This document shows, one piece after another, positions 15,808-22,920 of a stretch of 29,650 bases of DNA (the first letter of the stretch is position 1; each line of letters opens with the position of its first letter). Position numbers and translations under genes: made by a program. This DNA comes from an uncultured Bacilli bacterium (GTDB lineage: Bacteria; Bacillota_I; Bacilli_A; RF39; UBA660), in the NCBI GenBank assembly GCA_934101235.1, contig CAKORH010000002.1:1-29650 (forward strand). Reading direction: 5' to 3'. The notes under the pieces were generated by a model. It did no database searches. It was given only the letters and a program-made list of their open reading frames with translations, and was not told the DNA's origin.

Positions 15808-15845
15808 AATTAAAACCTCCTATAAAAATTATAACATAAATACAA

Positions 15846-16268
15846 CTATTTATTGCGTATTTTATTGAAAAAACTATTAAAAAGTATTTTATAACTCACA
15901 CCCATTTCATCAAACATTTGTTCGTATTTAGTTTTAGAGTATTTATTATTTATAGAACCTTTTTCAATTAAATAATATACATTGTCAATTCTTGCTTCAC
16001 TTATAATCATTTTGCACATATCACAAGGTTCTAAAGTTACATATAAGGTACATTCATTTAAATTCCAATTTTTTAACTTTTTTGATGCTTTATTTATACA
16101 TATAATTTCAGCATGCAATAAAGGATTGTTTTTAATATTTTTTTTATTATAAGCTTTAGCGATTATCCTATTTTTATACACAATAAGTGCACTAACCGGT
16201 ACCTCATTCTTATTATAAGCTTTTTTTGCTAATTTAAATAAAATTTCATTGTATTTTTCTATATTCAT
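15846..16268 (-). CDS. tadA: tRNA-specific adenosine deaminase TadA
   Basis: TadA deaminates the wobble A34 of tRNA(Arg) ACG to inosine. The 140-residue protein has the zinc-dependent deaminase signature LLHAEIICINKA (His52, Glu54) and TLEPCDMCKMII (Cys82, Cys85), with NEVPVSALIVY near the start. The HAE form and short length favour TadA over cytosine deaminases. ATG at 16268 is selected because GGAG lies 6 bases upstream; ATG at 16280 is the very codon that contributes to that ribosome site. It is downstream of the SRP RNA gene; B. subtilis has the same neighbours in the opposite order (tadA-scr-dnaX). Confidence 0.95.
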   Translation of the reverse strand: MNIEKYNEILFKLAKKAYNKNEVPVSALIVYKNRIIAKAYNKKNIKNNPLLHAEIICINKASKKLKNWNLNECTLYVTLEPCDMCKMIISEARIDNVYYLIEKGSINNKYSKTKYEQMFDEMGVSYKILFNSFFNKIRNK

Positions 16269-16288
16269 ATTTTTCTCCATAAAAAAAT

Positions 16289-16360
16289 GTGCACATTAAT
16301 ATTATTTAATATGGCTGCTACGTTCCCGTCCTGACCAGTTTATAAAAATATCAATTGCAC
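16289..16360 (-). ncRNA. ffs: Signal recognition particle RNA, small (4.5S-like) form
   Basis: On the minus strand the core GGTCAGGACGGGAACG followed by TAGCAGCC is the SRP domain IV: it has the same length as E. coli (24 nt), a GGAA tetraloop closed by complementary ACG/CGT, and the conserved asymmetric and symmetric loops GTCAGG and AGCAGCC. The outer arms, from GTGCAATTGATATT to AATATTAATGTGCAC, pair to close a single long hairpin of about 72 nt. The length indicates a form without the Alu domain that B. subtilis scRNA carries. A T run follows at the 3' end. The ends are inferred from the stem and from the promoter upstream. It binds Ffh for co-translational targeting. Confidence 0.9.
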
Positions 16361-16366
16361 GATATA

Positions 16367-16395
16367 ATAATAACATTAATATTTAATGATTTCAA
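16367..16395 (-). promoter_or_regulatory. Promoter of the SRP RNA gene
   Basis: On the minus strand TTGAAA (16395-16390), a 17-bp spacer and TATTAT (16372-16367) lie 7 bases before the G taken as the RNA 5' end (16360). The -35 box starts a few bases downstream of a DnaA-box-like sequence and parS1. Confidence 0.65.
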
Positions 16396-16396
16396 G

Positions 16397-16405
16397 TTTT
16401 CCACA
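16397..16405 (+). promoter_or_regulatory. DnaA-box-like sequence next to parS1
   Basis: TTTTCCACA differs from the strict box TTATCCACA at one position and ends 1 base before parS1. The match is weak alone; it is noted because parS2 has a perfect box in the same orientation. Confidence 0.35.
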
Positions 16406-16406
16406 A

Positions 16407-16422
16407 TGTTTCACGTGAAACA
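16407..16422. promoter_or_regulatory. parS: parS centromere site 1
   Basis: TGTTTCACGTGAAACA matches the 16-bp ParB/Spo0J consensus exactly. The palindrome extends outward by several bases (ACAA...TTGT). ParB nucleates here and spreads, recruiting SMC and driving origin segregation with ParA/Soj. It lies about 9 kb from the presumed origin. Confidence 0.95.
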
Positions 16423-16586
16423 TTGTATTTTTTTACACATTTAATTATAAAACATAAATAATTTAATATATTATATCTACAAGAAATTATAAATATTAAA
16501 ATATGAGTTGTTTTGTAACATATAATATAAAATAAATAATATTAACAACTTAATTAAAAATTAATTATATACAATTTAATAAATAA

Positions 16587-16595
16587 TTATCCACA
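16587..16595 (+). promoter_or_regulatory. Perfect DnaA box next to parS2
   Basis: TTATCCACA equals the strong DnaA-box consensus. It lies 10 bases from parS2, in the same orientation as the near-box beside parS1. Confidence 0.6.
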
Positions 16596-16605
16596 TTATT
16601 TTTAA

Positions 16606-16621
16606 TGTTTCACGTGAAACA
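16606..16621. promoter_or_regulatory. parS: parS centromere site 2
   Basis: This is a second exact TGTTTCACGTGAAACA, 199 bp from the first, with symmetric flanks (TTAA...TTAA). It abuts the gyrA terminator on the minus strand. Two perfect copies in one spacer rule out chance. Confidence 0.95.
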
Positions 16622-16623
16622 TT

Positions 16624-16651
16624 AAAAAAGAGAAAAAAATTTCTCTTTTTT
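16624..16651 (-). terminator. Intrinsic terminator of the gyrB-gyrA unit
   Basis: Arms of 12 bases (AAAAAAGAGAAA and its complement, at 16651-16640 and 16635-16624) surround a 4-T loop just after the gyrA stop, with T residues at the end. The stem is AT-rich and therefore only moderately stable. Confidence 0.6.
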
Positions 16652-16657
16652 AATTGG

Positions 16658-19243
16658 TTATTCATTATTTTCTGAATTATCAATAGTTTCTTCTTCTAAA
16701 TCTTCCTCATTTTCTTTATCAATTAAACTAATTGTGGAAACAGTTTGATTATTTTTTAAATTAATTAACTTAATACCTTGAGTAACACGTCCTAATTGAC
16801 TAATTTGTTCCAAAGGTAACCTGATAATCATACCAGAATCTGTAATAATCATAACATCTTGATCGTCTAATACTATTTTAAATGTAGCAATAGAACCATT
16901 TTTTTCAGTAATATTTAAAGCTTTTACACCTTTACTTCCACGTTTTGTTGTTCTATACTCACTAACAAGAGTTTTTTTACCATAACCTTTTTTAGTAACT
17001 AATAAAATATTATCATCTAAAGTAACTACTTCAATACCTACTGCCTCATTATCTTCGCCTAAATTAATGCCTCTTACTCCTGATGCAGTACGTCCCATAA
17101 CACGTATTTCAGCTTCATTAAATAAAACCATTCTACCTAAAGATGATCCCATCATTATATAATTATCTCCAGAAGATTTCTTAACACCTATTAACTCATC
17201 ATTATTTCTTAAAGAAATACAAATTTTACCACTATTACGTATATTTTCAAATTCAGATATTAAAGTTTTCTTTACAAAACCTTTTCTAGTTCCAAATACT
17301 AAATATTTGTTAATTTCATCTTCCTTTGACATTTTTATTAATGAACTGATTTTTTCATCCTTTTCAATTTGTAATAAATTAATAATAGGTAATCCTTTTG
17401 CATGTCTACTATATTCAGGTATTTCATAACCTTTCAATCTATATACTTTACCCTTATTTGTAAAGAATAATAAATAATCATGTGTTGATAAGTTTATCAT
17501 ATGTTCAACAAAATCTTCTTCATTAGTTGACATTCCCTTTACACCTACACCACCTCTATGTTGTGATTTATAAGAATTAGCGGACAAACGTTTGATATAT
17601 CCTTTATTTGTTAAAGTAATTATTATATTTTCTTCTGGAATTAAAGACTCATCTTCAATATAATCAATAGCTGTCATATCTATTGACGTACGTCTATCAT
17701 CTGCAAATTTATTTTTAATTTCAGTAAGTTCTTTTTTAATTATATCCAAAACTTTTTGTTCACTGGCTAATATTGACTTTAATTCATCAATTAGTTTCAA
17801 TAAATTAGCCAATTCCTCTTCAATCTTAGAACGTTCTAAGCCAGTTAAACGACGTAATTTCAATTCTAATATACTATCTGCTTGAATTTGAGTAAATCCA
17901 AATCTTTTCATTAATGATTCTCTAGCAACTTGATCTGTTTGTGCATTCTTTATTATTTTAATAACTTCATCAATGTTATCTAAAGCAATTTTATAACCAT
18001 TTAAAATATGTACTCTATTTTCACTCTTATTTAAATCAAATTTAGTACGTCTTATTATAACTTCTTTTTGATGATCTATATACTTAGAAATAATTGATTT
18101 TAATCCAAGTGTTTTAGGAGTTAATCCATCTAACATTAAGAATATAATTCCATAATTTGTTTGAAATTGCGTATGTTTATATAAATTATTTAAAACAACT
18201 TGAGCATTAGCATCTTTCTTTAAAGTAATAGTAATCTTTACGCCTTCTTTTAAATCTGTATGATAATCAGAAATACCATCTATTACCTTATTATGTACTA
18301 ATTCAGCAACTTTATTTTTTAATTCCATAGTATTTACACCATATGGAACTTCTGTAATTATAATACAAGTATGACCTTTAACTTCTTCTATAGTTGCTCT
18401 ACTTCTTATTGTTATGCTTCCTCTACCAGTCTCATAAGCTTGTTTTATACCAGAATTTCCTAAAATTATACCACCAGTAGGAAAATCAGGACCTTTAATA
18501 TAATTCATTAAACCTAAAGTATCAATTTCTGGATTATCTATATATGCTATGCAACCATCAATAACTTCACCTAAATTATGTGGAGGAATATTAGTAGCCA
18601 TACCAACAGCAATACCCATTGTTCCATTTACTAAAATATTAGGATATCTACTAGGCAATACTTTAGGTTCTTTTTGTGTTTCATCAAAGTTAGGATCAAA
18701 GTCTACTGTATCTTTATTAATATCTCTTAATAATTCCAATGATAATTTTGATAACCTAGATTCTGTATAACGCATTGCTGCTGCTCCATCACCTTCGATA
18801 TTACCAAAATTTCCATGTCCATCAACTAATAAATAACGTTGATTAAAATCTTGTGCCATTCTTACCATCGCTTCATATATTGAAGAATCTCCATGTGGAT
18901 GATAATGTCCCATAACATAACCAACAGTTGTAGCAGACTTTCTATGAGGTTTATCAGGTGTATAACCAGATTCATACATAGACCAAAGTATTCTTCTATG
19001 AACAGGTTTTAAGCCATCCCTTAAATCTGGTAAAGCTCGACTTGCTATAACACTCATTGAATATTCAAGAAAAGAAGTTTCTATTTCGTTTACTATGTTA
19101 TTTTCAGCCAATCTATCTCTTTCATGAAAATATCCACTAAAATTAGGTTTTACTTCTATTTCAGGTATAGAATCTTCTTTTTGTTCATCTTTAACATCTT
19201 CATTTTCAGAAACAATATTTTCTAAATCTTTTTCTTCATTCAT
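16658..19243 (-). CDS. gyrA: DNA gyrase subunit A
   Basis: GyrA breaks and rejoins DNA in the A2B2 gyrase that introduces negative supercoils. The 861-residue protein has the winged-helix/tower core with catalytic Tyr159 in AAMRYTESRL, quinolone-region residues GDSSIYE (Ser120 and Glu124, equal to E. coli Ser83/Asp87; drug-sensitive type), and a six-bladed C-terminal beta-pinwheel with a slightly altered GyrA box (QHRGGVG). It carries an acidic N-terminal extension of roughly 35 residues and an acidic tail. ATG at 19243 follows AGGAGG. It is 11 bases from gyrB, and gyrase genes beside dnaA-dnaN-recF identify this as GyrA and not ParC. Confidence 0.98.
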   Translation of the reverse strand: MNEEKDLENIVSENEDVKDEQKEDSIPEIEVKPNFSGYFHERDRLAENNIVNEIETSFLEYSMSVIASRALPDLRDGLKPVHRRILWSMYESGYTPDKPHRKSATTVGYVMGHYHPHGDSSIYEAMVRMAQDFNQRYLLVDGHGNFGNIEGDGAAAMRYTESRLSKLSLELLRDINKDTVDFDPNFDETQKEPKVLPSRYPNILVNGTMGIAVGMATNIPPHNLGEVIDGCIAYIDNPEIDTLGLMNYIKGPDFPTGGIILGNSGIKQAYETGRGSITIRSRATIEEVKGHTCIIITEVPYGVNTMELKNKVAELVHNKVIDGISDYHTDLKEGVKITITLKKDANAQVVLNNLYKHTQFQTNYGIIFLMLDGLTPKTLGLKSIISKYIDHQKEVIIRRTKFDLNKSENRVHILNGYKIALDNIDEVIKIIKNAQTDQVARESLMKRFGFTQIQADSILELKLRRLTGLERSKIEEELANLLKLIDELKSILASEQKVLDIIKKELTEIKNKFADDRRTSIDMTAIDYIEDESLIPEENIIITLTNKGYIKRLSANSYKSQHRGGVGVKGMSTNEEDFVEHMINLSTHDYLLFFTNKGKVYRLKGYEIPEYSRHAKGLPIINLLQIEKDEKISSLIKMSKEDEINKYLVFGTRKGFVKKTLISEFENIRNSGKICISLRNNDELIGVKKSSGDNYIMMGSSLGRMVLFNEAEIRVMGRTASGVRGINLGEDNEAVGIEVVTLDDNILLVTKKGYGKKTLVSEYRTTKRGSKGVKALNITEKNGSIATFKIVLDDQDVMIITDSGMIIRLPLEQISQLGRVTQGIKLINLKNNQTVSTISLIDKENEEDLEEETIDNSENNE

Positions 19244-19254
19244 AAATAAACCTC

Positions 19255-21174
19255 CTAAATATCTAGATTTTGTACATAACCAGCATTTTCTTCAATAAAT
19301 TTTCTTCTTGGTTCAACTTCATCACCCATAAGTTTAGCAAAAACTTGATCTGCTGCCATACAATCATCGACTGTTATCTTTCTTAAAGTTCTCTTTTCAA
19401 TATCCATTGTTGTTTCATTTAATTCATCAGCGTCCATTTCTCCTAAACCTTTCATACGAGCAATTTCAGCTCTAGCACGAACATTTTCAGGTAATGTTGC
19501 TAAATACTTTTCTTTCTCTTCTTCATTTAATACATATTTACGTGTTTTTCCATGCATTATTCTAAATAATGGAGGCTGAGCGGCATATACATGTCCAGCT
19601 TGTACAATTGGCTTAAAAAACCTATAAAATAACGTTAAAAGTAATACTCTAATATGTGATCCGTCAACATCTGCATCTGTCATTATAATTATTTTATTAT
19701 ATCTTAATTTTGATAAATCAAATTCTTGACCTATTCCAGTTCCAAAAGCAGTAATAATAGTTCTAATTTCTTCATTTCCTAAAGCTCTATCTAATCTGGT
19801 CTTTTCAACATTTAAAATTTTTCCACGTAAAGGTAATATAGCCTGTGTCATAGAATCTCTACCCTTTTTAGCAGAACCACCGGCACTATCTCCTTCGACT
19901 ATAAATATTTCAGATACTTTTGCATCTTTACTTTTACAATCAGATAATTTTCCAAAAAAATTACTATTTACTGCTAAATCACTTTTTCTTGTTATTTCTC
20001 TAGCTTTTTTAGCTGCATTACGAGCTCTACTAGCCAACATAGCTTTCTCAATAATAATTTTAGCTTCTTCTGGATTTTCCATTAAAAATCTTTCAAATCC
20101 TTTAGAAAATACACTATCAGCTAATTTTCTTACTTCAGAATTCCCCAATCTACCTTTTGTTTGACCTTCAAATTGAGGATTTGGATGTTTACAAGAAACA
20201 ATCATAGTTAAACCTTCTTTAACATCTTCTCCTGTTAAAGAATCATCTTTTTCTTTTAACATATTAGTTTTACGTGCATAACTATTAATAATTCTAGTTA
20301 AAGCTCTTCTAACACCTTCTTCATGAGTACCACCATCATGGGTATTTATATTGTTAACAAATGAATAAATATTATCATTATAGCCAGAATTATATTGTAA
20401 AGCTACTTCAAACATAATACCGTCTTCTTCACCTTCTAAGTGGATAATATCATTATGTATAGGAGTTTTATTTTGATTTAAAAATCTTACATATTCGCTA
20501 ATACCACCCTCATAAAGAAATGTATCACCAGTAGTATCTTCTTCATCTCTATCATCCCTTAAAGTTAATCTTAAACCCTTATTTAGAAATGCTAATTCTC
20601 TAACCCTAACTTTTAATGTCTCATAATCATATATTTCAGTATCAAAAATATCTGCATCAGGCTTAAAAGTAACAGTTGTTCCAGTTCTATTAATATCACA
20701 GTCACTTATTATGGTTAATGGCATAACTGTCTTTCCACCATTAGCAAATTTTGCTTCATGTACTTTACCATCTTTATACACTCTAACAGTTACCCAACTT
20801 GATAATGCATTAACTACACTAGCACCTACACCATGTAAACCACCGGATACTTTATATCCGCCACCACCAAATTTTCCACCTGCATGTAAAACAGTATAAA
20901 CAGTTTCAACAGTAGAAATACCAGTTTTTTTATGAATACCAACAGGTATACCTCTACCATCATCTTTTACAGTAATAGAATTATCTTTATTAATTACTAT
21001 TTCAATATTTTTACAAAAACCAGCCAAAGCCTCATCAATGGAATTATCAACAATTTCCCATACTAAATGATGTAAACCCTTAACATCAGTAGTACCAATA
21101 TACATACCAGGTCTTTTTCTTACTGCTTCTAATCCCTCTAAAACTTGAATATCGCTATCACTATATTCATTCAT
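19255..21174 (-). CDS. gyrB: DNA gyrase subunit B
   Basis: GyrB provides the ATPase of gyrase. The 639-residue protein has the GHKL ATP site (EIVDNSIDEALAG with the catalytic Glu, DDGRGIPVG, GGLHGVGASVVNALS), transducer region, then the Toprim motifs EGDSAGGSAKKGRD and MTDADVDGSHI, and the C-terminal KGLGEMDADEL. There is no insertion of the proteobacterial type. ATG at 21174 follows AGGAGG. The start overlaps the end of recF (stop at 21167), so the genes are coupled; the yaaB gene found between them in B. subtilis is missing. Confidence 0.98.
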   Translation of the reverse strand: MNEYSDSDIQVLEGLEAVRKRPGMYIGTTDVKGLHHLVWEIVDNSIDEALAGFCKNIEIVINKDNSITVKDDGRGIPVGIHKKTGISTVETVYTVLHAGGKFGGGGYKVSGGLHGVGASVVNALSSWVTVRVYKDGKVHEAKFANGGKTVMPLTIISDCDINRTGTTVTFKPDADIFDTEIYDYETLKVRVRELAFLNKGLRLTLRDDRDEEDTTGDTFLYEGGISEYVRFLNQNKTPIHNDIIHLEGEEDGIMFEVALQYNSGYNDNIYSFVNNINTHDGGTHEEGVRRALTRIINSYARKTNMLKEKDDSLTGEDVKEGLTMIVSCKHPNPQFEGQTKGRLGNSEVRKLADSVFSKGFERFLMENPEEAKIIIEKAMLASRARNAAKKAREITRKSDLAVNSNFFGKLSDCKSKDAKVSEIFIVEGDSAGGSAKKGRDSMTQAILPLRGKILNVEKTRLDRALGNEEIRTIITAFGTGIGQEFDLSKLRYNKIIIMTDADVDGSHIRVLLLTLFYRFFKPIVQAGHVYAAQPPLFRIMHGKTRKYVLNEEEKEKYLATLPENVRARAEIARMKGLGEMDADELNETTMDIEKRTLRKITVDDCMAADQVFAKLMGDEVEPRRKFIEENAGYVQNLDI

Positions 21175-22261
21175 ACAATTCCTCCTTTATCGTGCAATCT
21201 TTAATTGTAAAAATTTTACTTTGTCTTAAATAACTCTTTCTAATTTTTTTCAAATCTGTAGTAGTTATAAAAGTTTGAATTTCTTTATTAATAAACTTAA
21301 GAATTTTTTCTATTTTCTTAATATCTAACTCACTGAATAAATCATCTAAAATCAATATTGGATATTCACCAGTCATATTTTTAAATATTTCTAACTCAGC
21401 TAATTTAAAAGCAATAATAGAATTTTTTTGCTGCCCTTCACTTGCAAAATATTTTATTTCTTGATCATTAATATTAAATATAAAATCATCTCTATGAATA
21501 CCAAATTGTGTAGATCCTAAATTAATATCTCTATTTATACTATTTTTATACACTTCTAAAATTTCTTCTACACTTTTATCAGAATAATCATTCTTATATT
21601 TTATATTTAAACCTTCTATTCCACCTAAAGAAATATAAATATCACTTAAAATAGTATTAATATCATTCACAAATTTATTTCTTAATTTTACTATTTCAAT
21701 ACCATAACTAACTAATTGTTCATCAATAATAGATAAATAATCATAATTAATATTATTATTGTATATAGATTTAATATAAGAATTTCTTTGTTTTAATATC
21801 TTATTATAATAATTTAAATTTTTAATATAAGAATTATTAAGTTCAGATATTTCTAAGTTTATTAATTTTCTTCTAGTATTAGGAGTATCTTTTATTAATT
21901 TTAAATCATTCAAACTAAATAAAATAACATTAATATTTGAAATATAATCACTAAATTTATTAATTTTTGTATTATTTATTTTTGCTACTTTTATATTATC
22001 TTGATAAATAATCTTATAATTATTTATTGTAGAAGATTTAACTTCACCTTCTACTTTAAAATATTCTTCACTTTCTTTTAATAAAATATTGTCATCATTG
22101 CATCTAAACGATTTGGTTAAGGCTAAAACAAATATTGCTTCAACAATATTTGTTTTACCTTCTCCATTATTTCCTATAATAATATTTTTTTTATTAGAAA
22201 AGTTTAATTCTAAATTAGCAAAATTTCTAAAATTAATCAGTTTCAAAGATGTAATTTCCAT
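21167..22261 (-). CDS. recF: DNA replication and repair protein RecF
   Basis: RecF is an SMC-like ATPase that recognises gap ends and cooperates with RecOR to load RecA. The 364-residue protein starts with LKLINFRNFANLELNFS and has Walker A GNNGEGKT (residues 30-37), the ABC signature region FASEGQQKNSIIAFKLAELE and Walker B YPILILDDLFSELD. ATG at 22261 lies after GAGGGTTTTAA. It occupies the conserved dnaA-dnaN-(x)-recF-gyrB place. A hairpin and an extended -10 box lie before it (listed separately). Confidence 0.97.
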   Translation of the reverse strand: MEITSLKLINFRNFANLELNFSNKKNIIIGNNGEGKTNIVEAIFVLALTKSFRCNDDNILLKESEEYFKVEGEVKSSTINNYKIIYQDNIKVAKINNTKINKFSDYISNINVILFSLNDLKLIKDTPNTRRKLINLEISELNNSYIKNLNYYNKILKQRNSYIKSIYNNNINYDYLSIIDEQLVSYGIEIVKLRNKFVNDINTILSDIYISLGGIEGLNIKYKNDYSDKSVEEILEVYKNSINRDINLGSTQFGIHRDDFIFNINDQEIKYFASEGQQKNSIIAFKLAELEIFKNMTGEYPILILDDLFSELDIKKIEKILKFINKEIQTFITTTDLKKIRKSYLRQSKIFTIKDCTIKEELYE

Positions 22262-22291
22262 TTAAAACCCTCTTTTTTAAAAAATAATAAA

Positions 22292-22325
22292 TAAATAGGT
22301 ATTTACATACTCCTATACCTATTTA
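22292..22325 (-). terminator. Perfect 11-bp hairpin between comK and recF
   Basis: TAAATAGGTAT and ATACCTATTTA form a perfect 11-bp stem with a 12-base loop, followed on the minus strand by an interrupted T-rich run. It may end comK transcription, but since a -10 box lies right upstream it might equally form a 5' hairpin of the recF message. Confidence 0.5.
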
Positions 22326-22326
22326 C

Positions 22327-22335
22327 ATTATATCA
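22327..22335 (-). promoter_or_regulatory. Possible extended -10 promoter before recF-gyrB-gyrA
   Basis: TGATATAAT on the minus strand is a perfect extended -10 element; the matching -35 position is poor. Transcription would begin near 22320, in the 5' arm of the hairpin at 22292-22325. Confidence 0.4.
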
Positions 22336-22368
22336 TAAAATAATTGGTTTTAAAACGAATTTTAACAT

Positions 22369-22821
22369 TTATTTAGCTTTTCTTTTATTAATTATTGATT
22401 CTAATCTATGTGATTTTAAAATTTGATTATTTAATACACAATAAGATATATCAAATTCCATTTTTTCATGATTATCAAATATAACAATACAAGTATTTTT
22501 TTCAAAATCATAATAATATGAATCAATATTATTTAATGAAATCCAACAACAATTTTTTAATCTTGGACTACTAGTTGGAAAAAATATTATATTACCGTCT
22601 TCATTAATTATTATTGGTGCTTTATAACTAATTCCAGTTAAATTTGTTGTACCTTTTTGTCTACCAACAAAAGAACTGCCATAATATTTACAACTCTCAT
22701 CCATAATTTTATTTGGACTTTGATTAATTACCATATTTCCAGATTTTGAATATACTTTAGATTTTTTTTCTCCTATAGGTATAATAGCTAAAGTATCTTT
22801 AGAAATTTCATAATCTTTCAT
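22369..22821 (-). CDS. comK: ComK-family competence transcription factor
   Basis: The 150-residue protein matches ComK, the minor-groove activator of DNA-uptake genes: YEISKDTLAIIPIG at the start, ESCKYYGSSFVGRQKGTTNLTGISYKAPIII, IIFFPTSSPRLKNCCWISLNNI, and VIFDNHEKMEFDISYCVLNNQILKSHRL. The motif order and spacing equal the B. subtilis protein, which has 192 residues; this one ends about 25-40 residues earlier, lacking the C-terminal tail that serves in MecA/ClpCP recognition. ATG at 22821 has the strong site AGGAGGTG. Its place between dnaN and recF is where yaaA normally lies. It could be a regulator of other genes if DNA-uptake functions are missing. Confidence 0.87.
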   Translation of the reverse strand: MKDYEISKDTLAIIPIGEKKSKVYSKSGNMVINQSPNKIMDESCKYYGSSFVGRQKGTTNLTGISYKAPIIINEDGNIIFFPTSSPRLKNCCWISLNNIDSYYYDFEKNTCIVIFDNHEKMEFDISYCVLNNQILKSHRLESIINKRKAK

Positions 22822-22889
22822 TAACCTTCACCTCCTGATGAAACTCTTATAACACTTATTATTTAAAAAAAATGTTGAAAATTGTAAGA

Positions 22890-22898
22890 TTATCCACA
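22890..22898 (+). promoter_or_regulatory. Perfect DnaA box between dnaN and comK
   Basis: TTATCCACA lies in the 97-bp spacer, directly beside the dnaN terminator and about 70 bp upstream of the comK start. It may be a DnaA-titrating or regulatory site; function is inferred. Confidence 0.55.
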
Positions 22899-22920
22899 AA
22901 AAAAGAACTTTTTGAGTTCT
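22898..22920 (-). terminator. Intrinsic terminator of dnaA-dnaN
   Basis: AGAACT, loop CAAAA, AGTTCT followed by seven T, starting within the dnaN stop codon. It ends the dnaA-dnaN unit before comK. Confidence 0.8.

Larger units (their letters stand above)
16281..16657. other. gyrA-tadA spacer with SRP RNA, two parS and DnaA-box-like sites
   Basis: This 377-bp spacer has no coding frame. From right to left it holds the gyrA terminator, parS2, a perfect DnaA box, about 165 bp of AT-rich sequence in which I see nothing specific (16423-16586), parS1 with an adjacent near-DnaA box, the SRP RNA promoter and the SRP RNA. Each element is listed separately. Confidence 0.8.

Noticed and set aside
16423..16586. 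Long AT-rich stretch between the two parS sites as possible small RNA
   Set aside because: No stable hairpin, promoter-terminator pair or coding frame could be recognised.
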